Below, piece after piece: positions 26,221 through 34,724 of a DNA stretch of 64,000 nucleotides (the stretch's first letter is position 1; the number at the start of each line of letters is the position of its first letter). The stretch lies in assembly GCF_022163125.1 (NCBI RefSeq), contig NZ_CP091881.1:4774001-4838000 (forward strand), in the 5' to 3' direction. The translations under genes were made by a program, and so were the position numbers. Source of the DNA: Paenibacillus sp. HWE-109 (GTDB taxonomy: Bacteria > Bacillota > Bacilli > Paenibacillales > NBRC-103111). A model generated the notes under the pieces. That model ran no database searches. It was not told the DNA's origin and worked only from the letters and a program-made list of their open reading frames with translations.

Positions 26221-27837
26221 TTATTTGTTTACAAGCGTGTCTTCGCTTTTGCGAGGAGCTCTGGAACGATCACGGTTTCCGGAGTTGTTGCTGCCGTATT
26301 CGCGATTTCTGGAAGAAGAACTGCTTCCGCCTTCTCTGTTTGAACCATAGTCTCTGCTATCTTTGCGCGGGTAACGGGAGTTCGAGCTGCTGGAACCGCC
26401 TGAGCTGTATCCGCCACCTTGACGACGATCGCCTGAACCTGACGAACTGGATCCTGAACCGTATCCACCGCCAACGCGTCGGCCTGAGCTGCGCACGTCG
26501 AACTTTTTCTTTCTTGCACGAATCGGATCTTCTGGTGTTAATTCAATATTCGTTTCCTTTTTGTCGCCTGTCAGAAGCTTCATAGCTGCTGCAAGAAGAT
26601 TAACGGAATCATATTGCTCCAACATTTGAATAGCCAGACCTTTGAATTCGCCTTGCGTATCATTTTGTAAGACATCAAGAATACGCTCAGCTGTCATTTT
26701 TTGTTTGCCTTCGATGGCTTCAGCCAAGCTAGGCAAAGGTTTTTTGCTGATTTTGTGACGAGTCACTTTCTCAATGAAGTGCAAGTGATCGATTTCTCTT
26801 GGTGTAACGAAAGTCCAAGCTGTACCTTCTTTACCCGCGCGGCCTGTACGACCAATACGGTGAACATAGCTTTCTGGATCTTGCGGAAGATCGAAGTTAA
26901 TAACGTGTGTTACGCCGGAAACATCGAGACCACGAGCGGCAACGTCAGTTGCAACGAGTACATCAATGCTGCCATCACGGAATTTTCTCATCACGTTATC
27001 GCGTTGATTTTGGGACAAGTCACCATGAAGACCTTCAGCAGCATACCCTCTTTTTTGTAGAGCTTCTGCTAATTCATCAACCCGACGTTTGGTACGGCCG
27101 AAGATGATGGCAAGATCTGGTGCTTCCATGTCGATCAAGCGGCTAAGCGCTTCGAACTTTTGTTTTTCATGCAATTCAATGTAAGCTTGGTCAATCAGAG
27201 GCGCACTAACTTGTTTCGGGATAACCGATACATGTTCTGGGTTGCGCAAGAACTGTTGAGCCAATTTTTGAATGTTCGCCGGCATTGTAGCGGAGAACAA
27301 CATTGTGTGGCGCTCTTCTGGTACTAATTTCAAGATGGATTGGATATCATCCATAAAGCCCATATCGAGCATTTCATCTGCTTCATCCAGAATAACGGTT
27401 TGAACATCATCAAGTTTGATCGTTTTGCGGTTGATATGGTCAAGTAAACGACCTGGTGTACCAATAATAATTTGCGGTTTCTTTTTCAAAGCGCGAATTT
27501 GCTTAACGATATCCTGTCCACCGTAGATCGGTAAAGAACGAATGCCTTTGAAACGACCGAGTTTTTCAATCTCTTCCGCAACCTGAATGGCAAGTTCCCG
27601 TGTTGGACACATGATAAGAGCAGAAATACGCTCTTCTTTTGTATTGATTTTGTGAATAAGCGGAATACCGAACGCTGCTGTTTTACCAGTACCTGTTTGT
27701 GCTTGACCGATCAAATCCCGGCCTTCCATTGCTAATGGAATTGTTTTCTCTTGGATTGGTGTGGATTCTTCAAAACCCATCTCCGTAACAGCGCGTAAAA
27801 TCGCCGGCTCTAAACCAAACTCCTGAAATGTTTTCAA
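26221..27837 (-). CDS. cshA: DEAD-box ATP-dependent RNA helicase, CshA-like
   Basis: 538 aa from a TTG start behind AAAGGAG. It contains the Q motif STPIQEKTIP, Walker A AQTGTGKT, the DEADEMLDMGF and SAT motifs, and HRIGRTGRAG of the second RecA domain. The C-terminal region from about 435 on is a Gly/Ser/Arg-rich disordered tail typical of RNA-binding CshA proteins. The family unwinds RNA in ribosome assembly and RNA decay, especially in the cold. The inferred leader is about 150 nt, which suits post-transcriptional control. It is monocistronic. Confidence 0.93.
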   Translation of the reverse strand: MKTFQEFGLEPAILRAVTEMGFEESTPIQEKTIPLAMEGRDLIGQAQTGTGKTAAFGIPLIHKINTKEERISALIMCPTRELAIQVAEEIEKLGRFKGIRSLPIYGGQDIVKQIRALKKKPQIIIGTPGRLLDHINRKTIKLDDVQTVILDEADEMLDMGFMDDIQSILKLVPEERHTMLFSATMPANIQKLAQQFLRNPEHVSVIPKQVSAPLIDQAYIELHEKQKFEALSRLIDMEAPDLAIIFGRTKRRVDELAEALQKRGYAAEGLHGDLSQNQRDNVMRKFRDGSIDVLVATDVAARGLDVSGVTHVINFDLPQDPESYVHRIGRTGRAGKEGTAWTFVTPREIDHLHFIEKVTRHKISKKPLPSLAEAIEGKQKMTAERILDVLQNDTQGEFKGLAIQMLEQYDSVNLLAAAMKLLTGDKKETNIELTPEDPIRARKKKFDVRSSGRRVGGGYGSGSSSSGSGDRRQGGGYSSGGSSSSNSRYPRKDSRDYGSNREGGSSSSSRNREYGSNNSGNRDRSRAPRKSEDTLVNK

Positions 27838-27996
27838 ATATATTCAATCTCCTTTTGTACAGGGCAGGCTAATGCCTTGTATCTTTTTTACCCTTAAGTA
27901 CGACTTCCTATCCGTATCTATAGTTTCTTGGTGGAATACACTTTCGATTTATCATCTTCCATGATCCAATTGGCCGCCCTTAAGAACATCTAAAAT

Positions 27997-28005
27997 ATTA
28001 TAGCA
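27997..28005 (-). promoter_or_regulatory. Extended -10 promoter of the helicase gene
   Basis: TGCTATAAT on the minus strand. It predicts a leader of about 150 nt before the TTG start. No good -35 is present. Confidence 0.45.
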
Positions 28006-28116
28006 CAAGTTATATACAAATTTCCAGAGGCGTCTTTCAAAAGGCGAGCGAAACCTTACGGATGAGTAAAGCGTATTACATCTTAGAACAATAAACGGAA
28101 CAGAGGAGCGTTCACA

Positions 28117-28653
28117 ATGTCCATTTTCAAACGTGTAAGCAATATCCTGCGCAGCAATAAAGAAGTACCTCCAACAACACCCGTTGGCAATCCTCTCGAA
28201 GATGCTCGAGTTGGCGATATTGTCAATGTAGACCTAGAGGAATACGTCGTATCCGGCAAAGTCGTTTATTTTGATCGCGGGTTCGCGCCTCACCGCTACG
28301 CTTATTATTTACAAAGTGGCAGAAATATTCAGTGTCTAATCGTGGAAAAAGGGCGAACCTATGATTGTTTCCTTTGCAGTTTCGTTGAAGGCGCTTTGGA
28401 TGACCCTAATGATGTGCCTACTCGACTGGAGCTAGATGAAGATGTAACTTTTGATTTGGAGTTTCATCGGAATGATGTGACGCGTACGGAAGGCAATACT
28501 GATTTCCGCAGCGGGGATGACGTTGTATTCTGGCGCTATTTCGGACCGGATCGCAGATTTTTCTTCTTGCAATGGCAGGACGGCAAATTTATCGCACTGG
28601 AAGGCGAGCGTACCCCTGGCAATCAAATCAAATTTTTGAAATCGACGCCTTAA
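28117..28653 (+). CDS. DUF4178 domain protein
   Basis: 178 aa, soluble, with no signal or membrane segment. The middle part (VGDIVNVDLEEYVVSGKVVY, and a C-terminal YFGPDRRFFFLQW) fits DUF4178. The function is unknown. It forms a pair with the DUF4247 lipoprotein gene 51 bp downstream. In related genomes these families often occur with DUF350 and spermidine synthase-like genes, which are absent here. The RBS is CAGAGGAGCGTTCACA. Confidence 0.8.
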   Translation: MSIFKRVSNILRSNKEVPPTTPVGNPLEDARVGDIVNVDLEEYVVSGKVVYFDRGFAPHRYAYYLQSGRNIQCLIVEKGRTYDCFLCSFVEGALDDPNDVPTRLELDEDVTFDLEFHRNDVTRTEGNTDFRSGDDVVFWRYFGPDRRFFFLQWQDGKFIALEGERTPGNQIKFLKSTP

Positions 28654-28704
28654 ACAACCTATGTTATCATTTAGTAAAGTTTGGAAAGGAGGGACTACTG
28701 CAAA

Positions 28705-29409
28705 GTGAAAAGATGGACATCATGGCTTTCATTCCTACTGATCATCACCCTTCTTACCGCGTGTGGCGCTGATGCCGGACGTTATGTCAAAGATCAGTAC
28801 CCTCTCGTAAGCGTCGATGGCAAGGGCAGCAATCTATCCAAGGTGTATTCTGTTGAAGGCAAAAGTGTTCCCGTTGTAGCATCAGAGATTGCCTCCAAAG
28901 AAACACCCAAGGAAAAAAGCAAGGAATCCGAAGATCAGATGTTCCTGATCTATACGGATAAAGTTATTAATATCCAAAAGGATCCAAAAGATAGTACAAA
29001 CACTCTCGTCCAAATTGACAGTATCCAATATGCCAAGACGCATTATGACTCTTCTTTTTTACAAGGCTATTTGACAGCTTCACTGCTCCAATCGTTGCTT
29101 GGCGGCAGTTGGTTCAATAACAGAGGCGGTTATGATTATAAAGGGTATACGCGGACACCTACCTATAATGCCGGAAATGGTAAGTCGACCGCACCAACAA
29201 CCGACACATCCAAGGATAAAAAACCTACAACATCCGATCGCACAGGCACATTCAAAACAGGCACGGGTACCGGCTCTTCCAATACCGGAAGCAGCTCCAC
29301 AACTCGTAAGAACGATGGTTCTACGACCAATAAGGTAACGAAGCCCTCCAGCAGCAAAAGCAGTAAGCCCAGCACGAGCTCGCGATCAGGTTCGTTTAAG
29401 AGACGCTAA
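28705..29409 (+). CDS. DUF4247 lipoprotein
   Basis: 234 aa from a GTG at 28705 behind AAAGGAGGG. A signal peptide ends in the lipobox LLTAC, so Cys near residue 20 is the likely lipid anchor. Residues 20-130 fit DUF4247. The last 75 residues are a Ser/Thr/Lys-rich low-complexity tail, probably in the cell wall. It is co-transcribed with DUF4178, suggesting a cytoplasm-to-surface pair of unknown task. Confidence 0.8.
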   Translation: MKRWTSWLSFLLIITLLTACGADAGRYVKDQYPLVSVDGKGSNLSKVYSVEGKSVPVVASEIASKETPKEKSKESEDQMFLIYTDKVINIQKDPKDSTNTLVQIDSIQYAKTHYDSSFLQGYLTASLLQSLLGGSWFNNRGGYDYKGYTRTPTYNAGNGKSTAPTTDTSKDKKPTTSDRTGTFKTGTGTGSSNTGSSSTTRKNDGSTTNKVTKPSSSKSSKPSTSSRSGSFKRR

Positions 29410-29416
29410 TAAACAC

Positions 29417-29451
29417 AGCTGTTGTCCGTGAACAAGGACGCAGCTTTTTTA
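29417..29451 (+). terminator. Terminator of the DUF4178-DUF4247 operon
   Basis: AGCTGTTGTCC pairs with GGACGCAGCT, followed by TTTTTT. Confidence 0.75.
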
Positions 29452-29487
29452 TTCTCATTTTTCAATTGAACAGTGGTTAAATAATGA

Positions 29488-29515
29488 TTGAAGTTTTGAA
29501 AGAATGAATTATACT
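29488..29515 (+). promoter_or_regulatory. Candidate promoter of yitT
   Basis: TTGAAG (29488-29493) and TATACT (29510-29515) with a 16-bp spacer, 38 bp before the start codon. Confidence 0.45.
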
Positions 29516-29552
29516 TGCAATATGCTGCATACTATTTTAGAGGTGATCTTTT

Positions 29553-30374
29553 TTGAAAAAAGCGCTAGATGTCCTTGTCATTCTAGTTGGCGCGCTGCTT
29601 GTCGCGGTTGGCTTCAACATGTTTCTCATCCCTCACCAGCTGCTTAGCGGCGGCGTTTCTGGATTTGCCATGATTATCGGTTATTTTACGAATTTCAACA
29701 TTGGCTTTTTGTATTTATTATTCAACTTGCCGCTGATGATTTGGGGATTGGTCTCCATCGGACGCAGATTCATCATGATTAGTGTCGCTTCGGTTATCTT
29801 AACGGTATGGTTGATGCAAGTTATTCCGACCAGTTATGTAGCTCAAGAGCCTATCCTCGGCGCTGTCTTTGGTGGCGTTTTAATCGGAATTGGAAGCGGA
29901 ATTACCTTGCGAATTGGCGGTTCCAGCGGTGGCTTCGATATTGTCGGCTTAATCTTGACGCGTAAATTTGATTTTCCCCTTGGTACAATTCTATCTTCTA
30001 TGAACGGCGTTGTAATTGTTGCCCTAGGATATTTCAAGCATAATTGGGACCTGGCTCTGTTTTCCATGTTAGCTATCTATATTAGTGGCAAGGTCGTTGA
30101 TACTATACATATCCGCCATGTCAAGGTAACTGCTTTTATTGTAACGAAACAGAAGGACGAATTGATTAACGAGCTCTTGTCCCTCCCGCGAGGCGTCACA
30201 TTAGTGAAGACGGAAGGCGCTTATACGAAGCAGCAGCACGATATGTTGATGACCGTCATTACCCGTTATGAGCTTGTTGAATTAAAACGGATAATTAAAC
30301 AGATTGACCCAAAAGCATTCGTGAATATCGTGGAAACCGTTGGTGTTGTCGGCGAATTCCGCAAACTTAAATAA
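29553..30374 (+). CDS. YitT family membrane protein (DUF161/DUF2179)
   Basis: 273 aa from a TTG start behind AGAGGTGATC. Five membrane segments fill residues 1-190, with the conserved LLSGGVSGFAMI and GGSSGGFDIVG motifs. A cytoplasmic DUF2179 domain of about 80 residues follows. The family is widespread in Bacillota (five to six copies per genome) and its transported substrate is unknown. The gene stands alone. Confidence 0.88.
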   Translation: MKKALDVLVILVGALLVAVGFNMFLIPHQLLSGGVSGFAMIIGYFTNFNIGFLYLLFNLPLMIWGLVSIGRRFIMISVASVILTVWLMQVIPTSYVAQEPILGAVFGGVLIGIGSGITLRIGGSSGGFDIVGLILTRKFDFPLGTILSSMNGVVIVALGYFKHNWDLALFSMLAIYISGKVVDTIHIRHVKVTAFIVTKQKDELINELLSLPRGVTLVKTEGAYTKQQHDMLMTVITRYELVELKRIIKQIDPKAFVNIVETVGVVGEFRKLK

Positions 30375-30510
30375 TGATTCATTGCATTCGCCTCTTTATT
30401 CCAGTGTGAATTGTGTTATAATGATTGTAATTTCATATAGTTCTGGTTGTTAACTTAAATGGTTCAGGCGTAGTTCTTTTTCTAATCTCTTGATTGGAAG
30501 GGTGATGCTT

Positions 30511-30699
30511 GTGGAGACAGTGAAATTATCCAGGATTGTAATGAAATTAACACCGGAATTATACCCCTTCTTAACCAGCTGTGAGCTGGACTCCGAGATC
30601 GTCCTCCGCTTTGGTATCGAGGCGCTCGAAGCAGAAGATGTCATGGAAATTATTCAATTCAGTATTACAGAACATCATAAAGACGCCCTGTATCATTAA
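30511..30699 (+). CDS. Unrecognised small protein, 62 aa
   Basis: A GTG start at 30511 lies behind GGAAGGGTGATGCTT; the frame opens earlier at 30490. The protein is acidic, without membrane segments or Cys apart from one, and has a pattern of Glu and hydrophobic residues suggesting helices. I do not recognise the family. A TATAAT lies at 30417-30422. The stop codon is inside the loop of a strong terminator hairpin, so the gene and its terminator overlap. Confidence 0.55.
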   Translation: METVKLSRIVMKLTPELYPFLTSCELDSEIVLRFGIEALEAEDVMEIIQFSITEHHKDALYH

Positions 30700-30715
30700 C
30701 AGGGCGTCTTTCTTT
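30679..30715. terminator. Terminator overlapping the end of the 62-aa gene
   Basis: AAAGACGCCCTGT pairs perfectly with ACAGGGCGTCTTT. The 7-nt loop contains the TAA stop codon. A T-rich tail follows. Confidence 0.8.
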
Positions 30716-30828
30716 GACTTTTACCAACTTTTTTTCAAAGTTATTGAGTTTGTAATATTTAGGGTATATAGGTTATGATAAGAGCATGCTATACTAGAGC
30801 TAAACATAAATTACTGGAGGTGTCTAGC

Positions 30829-31065
30829 ATGGGAGCATTATCACCTTGGCACATTATTCTAATTGCAATTGTTGCCCTACTTCTGTTTGGGCCTAATAAA
30901 TTGCCAGAGCTCGGCAGAGGATTCGGCAAAATGTTTCGTGAATTCAAAGATGCAACGAGCGGAAATGGCGGAAATTCCACAATTGAGGAGCAGCCTGCAT
31001 CCGTTCGCAAAGAAGTCAATCCTGCAGAAGTTACGAATACCGACTCAGGACAAGGTCACAAATAA
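30829..31065 (+). CDS. tatA: Twin-arginine translocase subunit TatA
   Basis: 78 aa from the ATG at 30829 behind ACTGGAGGTGTCTAGC. One N-terminal membrane helix (WHIILIAIVALLLFGPNKLP) is followed by the FGPxKLPELGRGFGK hinge and an amphipathic helix, then an acidic/Gln-rich tail. TatA forms the translocation pore for folded proteins. No tatC is adjacent, so the partner must lie elsewhere. An extended -10 (TGCTATACT) ends at 30795. Confidence 0.93.
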   Translation: MGALSPWHIILIAIVALLLFGPNKLPELGRGFGKMFREFKDATSGNGGNSTIEEQPASVRKEVNPAEVTNTDSGQGHK

Positions 31066-31072
31066 TGTACAT

Positions 31073-31107
31073 AACACCCGGTGCCGCAGGCGTCCGGGTG
31101 TTTTTTT
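31073..31107 (+). terminator. Terminator of tatA
   Basis: AACACCCGG pairs with CCGGGTGTT, followed by TTTTTTT. It touches the stop of the convergent MFS gene. Confidence 0.85.
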
Positions 31108-32263
31108 ATATATTTTTGCCTCGCATAAAGGCTTGAGTACCAAGAAATAAGCATGCCGCTACCGCGGACATGATGGTGGCAAATACATACATACTTGCGC
31201 CTCCCCATTCTTCACTCAACCATCCCCCTACCGATCCGCCAATGATGCCCGCAAGTCCCATAAACACCATAGCTAGAATCGATTGCCCTGTTGAACCAAA
31301 TTGTTCGGGCAGCAGTCTAACAACATACTGAACGGCGACGATCCACAACACAGCGAACGTAAGCATATGCGTCACTTGCAAACCAATTAATACCCATGGA
31401 TCGCTAACGAAGATATAAAAGATCCAACGCAGGGTATATAAGATTGAGGCAATCCCTAAGAGGGTTAATTCATGATAACGATGCATATAGCGATTAATAA
31501 GCGCAAATATCGGAATTTCGCTGCAAGCCGCTATAGCCCAGGCCCAGCTTACCATCGCATCGGTCGCTCCCAGCTTGCTGAGATAAAGGCCAAGTAAAGC
31601 ATCATTCATCCGGTGGGGAATGGAAATCAAGAGGATCATCAGCATGAACCATAGGAAGCTTTTATTTTTGAAAATAATGCTGATTGCACTTAACGTGATC
31701 CGCTCTCCCGTGCTCTTCTCATCTTTGATAAAGGCAAGCAACAGGAAAGGAAAAATCCAGAGGACCCAATAAAAATAAGGGATACTGGCAACTCCGCCTA
31801 ATTTGTCCAGCAATAGACCTGACACCAAGGCAACACTTGAGAATCCAATGGAACCCCACAATCGAACGGACCCGTAGGAGATTCCACGACTCATCGTTGA
31901 TTTCACAACCAAGTTATCAATAAGCGGGATGGAAGGCAGCAGAAAGAAATATAACAATAAGATGAATCCAAGTGTTAGCGCAAAGCCGTTCGTGAGAAAG
32001 AGTCCAATACTGCCAAGCAAGGAAAGGACCCAGAGCAGGAAAACGATGTTTTTAACCGAATTAAAACGATCGCTCACATAGCCCCAAAACGGCTGGGCAA
32101 AGATCGAGATAAAAGGTCCAATCATCATCAGCATGCCGATTTCGCCGGCAGAATACCCCTTGTTTTGCAAGTACAAAGGCAAATAAGGCAGCAGAATAGC
32201 ACTCGACGCATAGTAGAAGAAATTAACACCGGATAATGAAATAATTTGTCGATCTCGCTTCAA
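31106..32263 (-). CDS. MFS transporter (MFS_1-like / LacY-type)
   Basis: 385 aa from a TTG start (GAAGGTAGAATCC upstream). There are twelve hydrophobic segments; the loop 2-3 motif is GYVSDRFNSVKN and the centre carries ISYGSVRLWGSIGF, features of the MFS_1_like branch that contains nucleoside and sugar proton symporters. The substrate is unknown. The gene at 40885 is a clear paralogue (same YGSxGFS block, same HRMNDALLGLYL pattern). It stands alone between tatA and the DUF4015 gene. Confidence 0.85.
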   Translation of the reverse strand: MKRDRQIISLSGVNFFYYASSAILLPYLPLYLQNKGYSAGEIGMLMMIGPFISIFAQPFWGYVSDRFNSVKNIVFLLWVLSLLGSIGLFLTNGFALTLGFILLLYFFLLPSIPLIDNLVVKSTMSRGISYGSVRLWGSIGFSSVALVSGLLLDKLGGVASIPYFYWVLWIFPFLLLAFIKDEKSTGERITLSAISIIFKNKSFLWFMLMILLISIPHRMNDALLGLYLSKLGATDAMVSWAWAIAACSEIPIFALINRYMHRYHELTLLGIASILYTLRWIFYIFVSDPWVLIGLQVTHMLTFAVLWIVAVQYVVRLLPEQFGSTGQSILAMVFMGLAGIIGGSVGGWLSEEWGGASMYVFATIMSAVAACLFLGTQAFMRGKNI

Positions 32264-32369
32264 CAGGATTCTACCTTCTTTCTACATTCCTCTACAAATT
32301 TCCTCTGTGCGTAGTTTACAGCTTGCTTTATAATAAAAGAAGTACAAGATAGGAGAGGACTTATACATC

Positions 32370-33551
32370 ATGGAAATTTTACTTGCTTCACTCGCCCTTA
32401 TTTGGGGCAACGTTACAGCCGCTAATCCTGATGCTAACTTTGAACAGCTTGTGCAAGCTTCACTTAACGCGAAAAATGCCGTTGCTATCGTTCAACCTGC
32501 ACCATCGGAAGGCTCGCACCCACTCGATCCCGTGAATAAGCAAGATCCACAGAAGGATGCTCCCAAAGTGAAAGGTGTCTATTCCACTGCTCATAGTGCC
32601 GGAGGTGCTCGCCTTACTACTCTTGTGAAGCTTCTGGATGATACGGAGCTGAATTCACTAGTCATCGACGTCAAGGATGATTGGGGCTACATCACCTGGG
32701 AGACGGGTAATCCCGATCTCGATGCTATGGGAACCACACAGAAAATCATTGGCAATATGCCAGGGTTAATGACGACACTCAATGAGCATAAGATTTATCC
32801 GATTGCCCGCATTGTTGTGTTCAAGGACACAATTCTCGCCAAGAAAAAACCAGAGTGGTCCTTCGTCAACCCAGACGGATCATTATGGAACAATGGCAAG
32901 ACTCAGCCAGATAGTTTCGTGAATCCCTATAACAAGGAAGTTTGGGATTACAACATCGCAGTCGCGAAGGAAGCTATTAAAGCTGGCTTCAAAGAAATCC
33001 AATTTGACTATGTGCGATTCCCGGAAGGCTTTGAAAAAAGAGCGGACACACTGAAATATACCAAAGATGACCGCTCCCGGATCGATGCTGTTGCTTCCTT
33101 CGTCAAATACGCCAAAGAACAAATCGAGCCGCTTGGCGCACGCGTTTCTGTTGATATTTTCGGTTATGCCGCATCTGTTCCAGCTGCCGAGGGCATTGGT
33201 CAAGATTTTGAGAAAATTTCACAAAATGTCGATGTTATTGCCCCAATGATTTATCCAAGTCATTACAGTACCGGTTGGTTCGGCTCCAAAGTGCCGGATG
33301 CCGCCCCTTTTGCCACGATCAACGGTGCCTCCAAAGACACGAACAAGAAGTTGGAAGCTATTGATAAAAAAGGCTGGAAACCGATTATTCGACCTTGGAT
33401 TCAAGATTTCACAGCCTCCTGGATACCTGGCTACATTAAGTATGGCAAACATGAAGTAGAGGAACAGATCCGCGCCCTGAAAGAAAATGGCGTCGATGAA
33501 TTTCTGCTATGGAATGCCAATAATAATTATACGCCTAATGTGAATTACTAA
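32370..33551 (+). CDS. Secreted DUF4015 putative glycoside hydrolase
   Basis: 393 aa. A short hydrophobic N-terminus (MEILLASLALIWGNVTAA) looks like a signal peptide. Residues about 75-390 match the DUF4015 (GH13-like TIM barrel) pattern: KGVYSTAHSAGG, LVIDVKDDWG, IQFDYVRFPEG with likely catalytic acidic residues, and VIAPMIYPSHY. The activity is not established for the family; a polysaccharide target is plausible. AGGAGAGGACTTATACATC precedes the ATG. It is monocistronic. Confidence 0.83.
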   Translation: MEILLASLALIWGNVTAANPDANFEQLVQASLNAKNAVAIVQPAPSEGSHPLDPVNKQDPQKDAPKVKGVYSTAHSAGGARLTTLVKLLDDTELNSLVIDVKDDWGYITWETGNPDLDAMGTTQKIIGNMPGLMTTLNEHKIYPIARIVVFKDTILAKKKPEWSFVNPDGSLWNNGKTQPDSFVNPYNKEVWDYNIAVAKEAIKAGFKEIQFDYVRFPEGFEKRADTLKYTKDDRSRIDAVASFVKYAKEQIEPLGARVSVDIFGYAASVPAAEGIGQDFEKISQNVDVIAPMIYPSHYSTGWFGSKVPDAAPFATINGASKDTNKKLEAIDKKGWKPIIRPWIQDFTASWIPGYIKYGKHEVEEQIRALKENGVDEFLLWNANNNYTPNVNY

Positions 33552-33563
33552 GATTGGCATATA

Positions 33564-33598
33564 GACACCCTGAGGGCATTGAAGCTCTCAGGGTGTTT
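33564..33598 (+). terminator. Weak terminator after the DUF4015 gene
   Basis: ACACCCTGAG pairs with CTCAGGGTGT, but only three T follow. Confidence 0.5.
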
Positions 33599-33713
33599 GG
33601 ATTATAAGGACAAGTTTACTTTCCTTTTTGTTTTGTTTTATCATAGGGACAGGTTCATGTTACCAGAACAACGACGGCTATGTACATTCAAATTTACGGG
33701 AGTTGAGGATAAG

Positions 33714-34667
33714 ATGAAGATTGTTGCCATCACTGGGATGGATTTGACGACGATGATCGAACAAATGCCCGAAGATTTAAAAGCAAGAAGTCAGTTTCAG
33801 TGGTTCAAATCATCGAGCGGAGCTGAACAAGAAATCGCTGACGCAGATGTTATCGTTACAGCGGGACGCATCAATCCAGACATTATGAAGTTGGCTGTTA
33901 AGCTGCAATGGATGCAAACCTTATCCGCAGGCGTCGACAAGCTGCCACTTCAAGAACTGGCTGAGCGTCATATTGTCCTCACGAATGCCCGCGGCGTGCA
34001 TACCATCCAGATGAGTGAATTCACGCTTAGCTTGATGCTGCAATGGGTGCGCAAAGCCAATTTGTTCCACGAACAAAAACAAAATAAAATATGGAGCCAT
34101 CATATTCAGGTTGGTGAATTGCATGGTAAAACGCTGGGAATTATCGGTGCAGGCGCCATTGGTGAAGCTGTCGCTCGCAAAGCCAAAGCTTTTGATATGA
34201 AGGTTATCGGGCTTAATCGCTCAGGCGATCCTCAGCCTGCATGTGATGCAACCTATAGCGGCGAAGACGGTCTGACGACTGTGCTCTCCCAAAGCGACTT
34301 CGTTGTTCTCCTACTTCCAAGTACGGCCAAAACAAGAGGCTTTATTACGAAGGAGCACCTTGCGCTTATGAAGCCCAGCGCTTTCCTAATTAATCTTGCA
34401 CGTGGCGATGTAATTGACGAGGAAGCTTTGATATCCGCACTGCAAGAAGGCAGACTAGCCGGTGCAGCGCTTGATGTATTTGAACAGGAGCCGCTCCCAG
34501 TCACTTCACCTTTCTGGACCTTAGAGAATGTCATACTTACGCCGCATATTGCAGGAGCCTCCGCCCATTATACGGAACGCGCTTCGTCCATCTTTTATCA
34601 CAACGTTAGAGCTTTTCTGGATGGCGGCGAAATGATGAATATCGTTAATTTAAATGAAGGCTATTAA
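33714..34667 (+). CDS. D-2-hydroxyacid dehydrogenase family protein
   Basis: 317 aa from the ATG at 33714 (TTGAGGATAAG upstream); the longer open frame begins inside the preceding terminator. The Rossmann motif is LGIIGAGAIGEAVA, the catalytic Arg is in NLARGDVID, the Glu in DVFEQEPLP and the His in LTPHIAGAS. It is an NAD(P)-dependent oxidoreductase of the phosphoglycerate dehydrogenase-like group; the substrate is unknown. The short N-terminal domain and PHIAG motif suggest a glyoxylate/hydroxypyruvate-type enzyme rather than SerA. Confidence 0.88.
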   Translation: MKIVAITGMDLTTMIEQMPEDLKARSQFQWFKSSSGAEQEIADADVIVTAGRINPDIMKLAVKLQWMQTLSAGVDKLPLQELAERHIVLTNARGVHTIQMSEFTLSLMLQWVRKANLFHEQKQNKIWSHHIQVGELHGKTLGIIGAGAIGEAVARKAKAFDMKVIGLNRSGDPQPACDATYSGEDGLTTVLSQSDFVVLLLPSTAKTRGFITKEHLALMKPSAFLINLARGDVIDEEALISALQEGRLAGAALDVFEQEPLPVTSPFWTLENVILTPHIAGASAHYTERASSIFYHNVRAFLDGGEMMNIVNLNEGY

Positions 34668-34679
34668 TTTAAACAACAC

Positions 34680-34724
34680 AAAGAACCTTCTCCCTGCGAA
34701 ACATCACAGGAAGAAGGTTCTTTG
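34680..34724. terminator. Bidirectional terminator between the dehydrogenase and serS
   Basis: AAAGAACCTTCTCCCTG pairs with CAGGAAGAAGGTTCTTTG with few mismatches. It ends directly at the serS stop codon. Confidence 0.8.
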
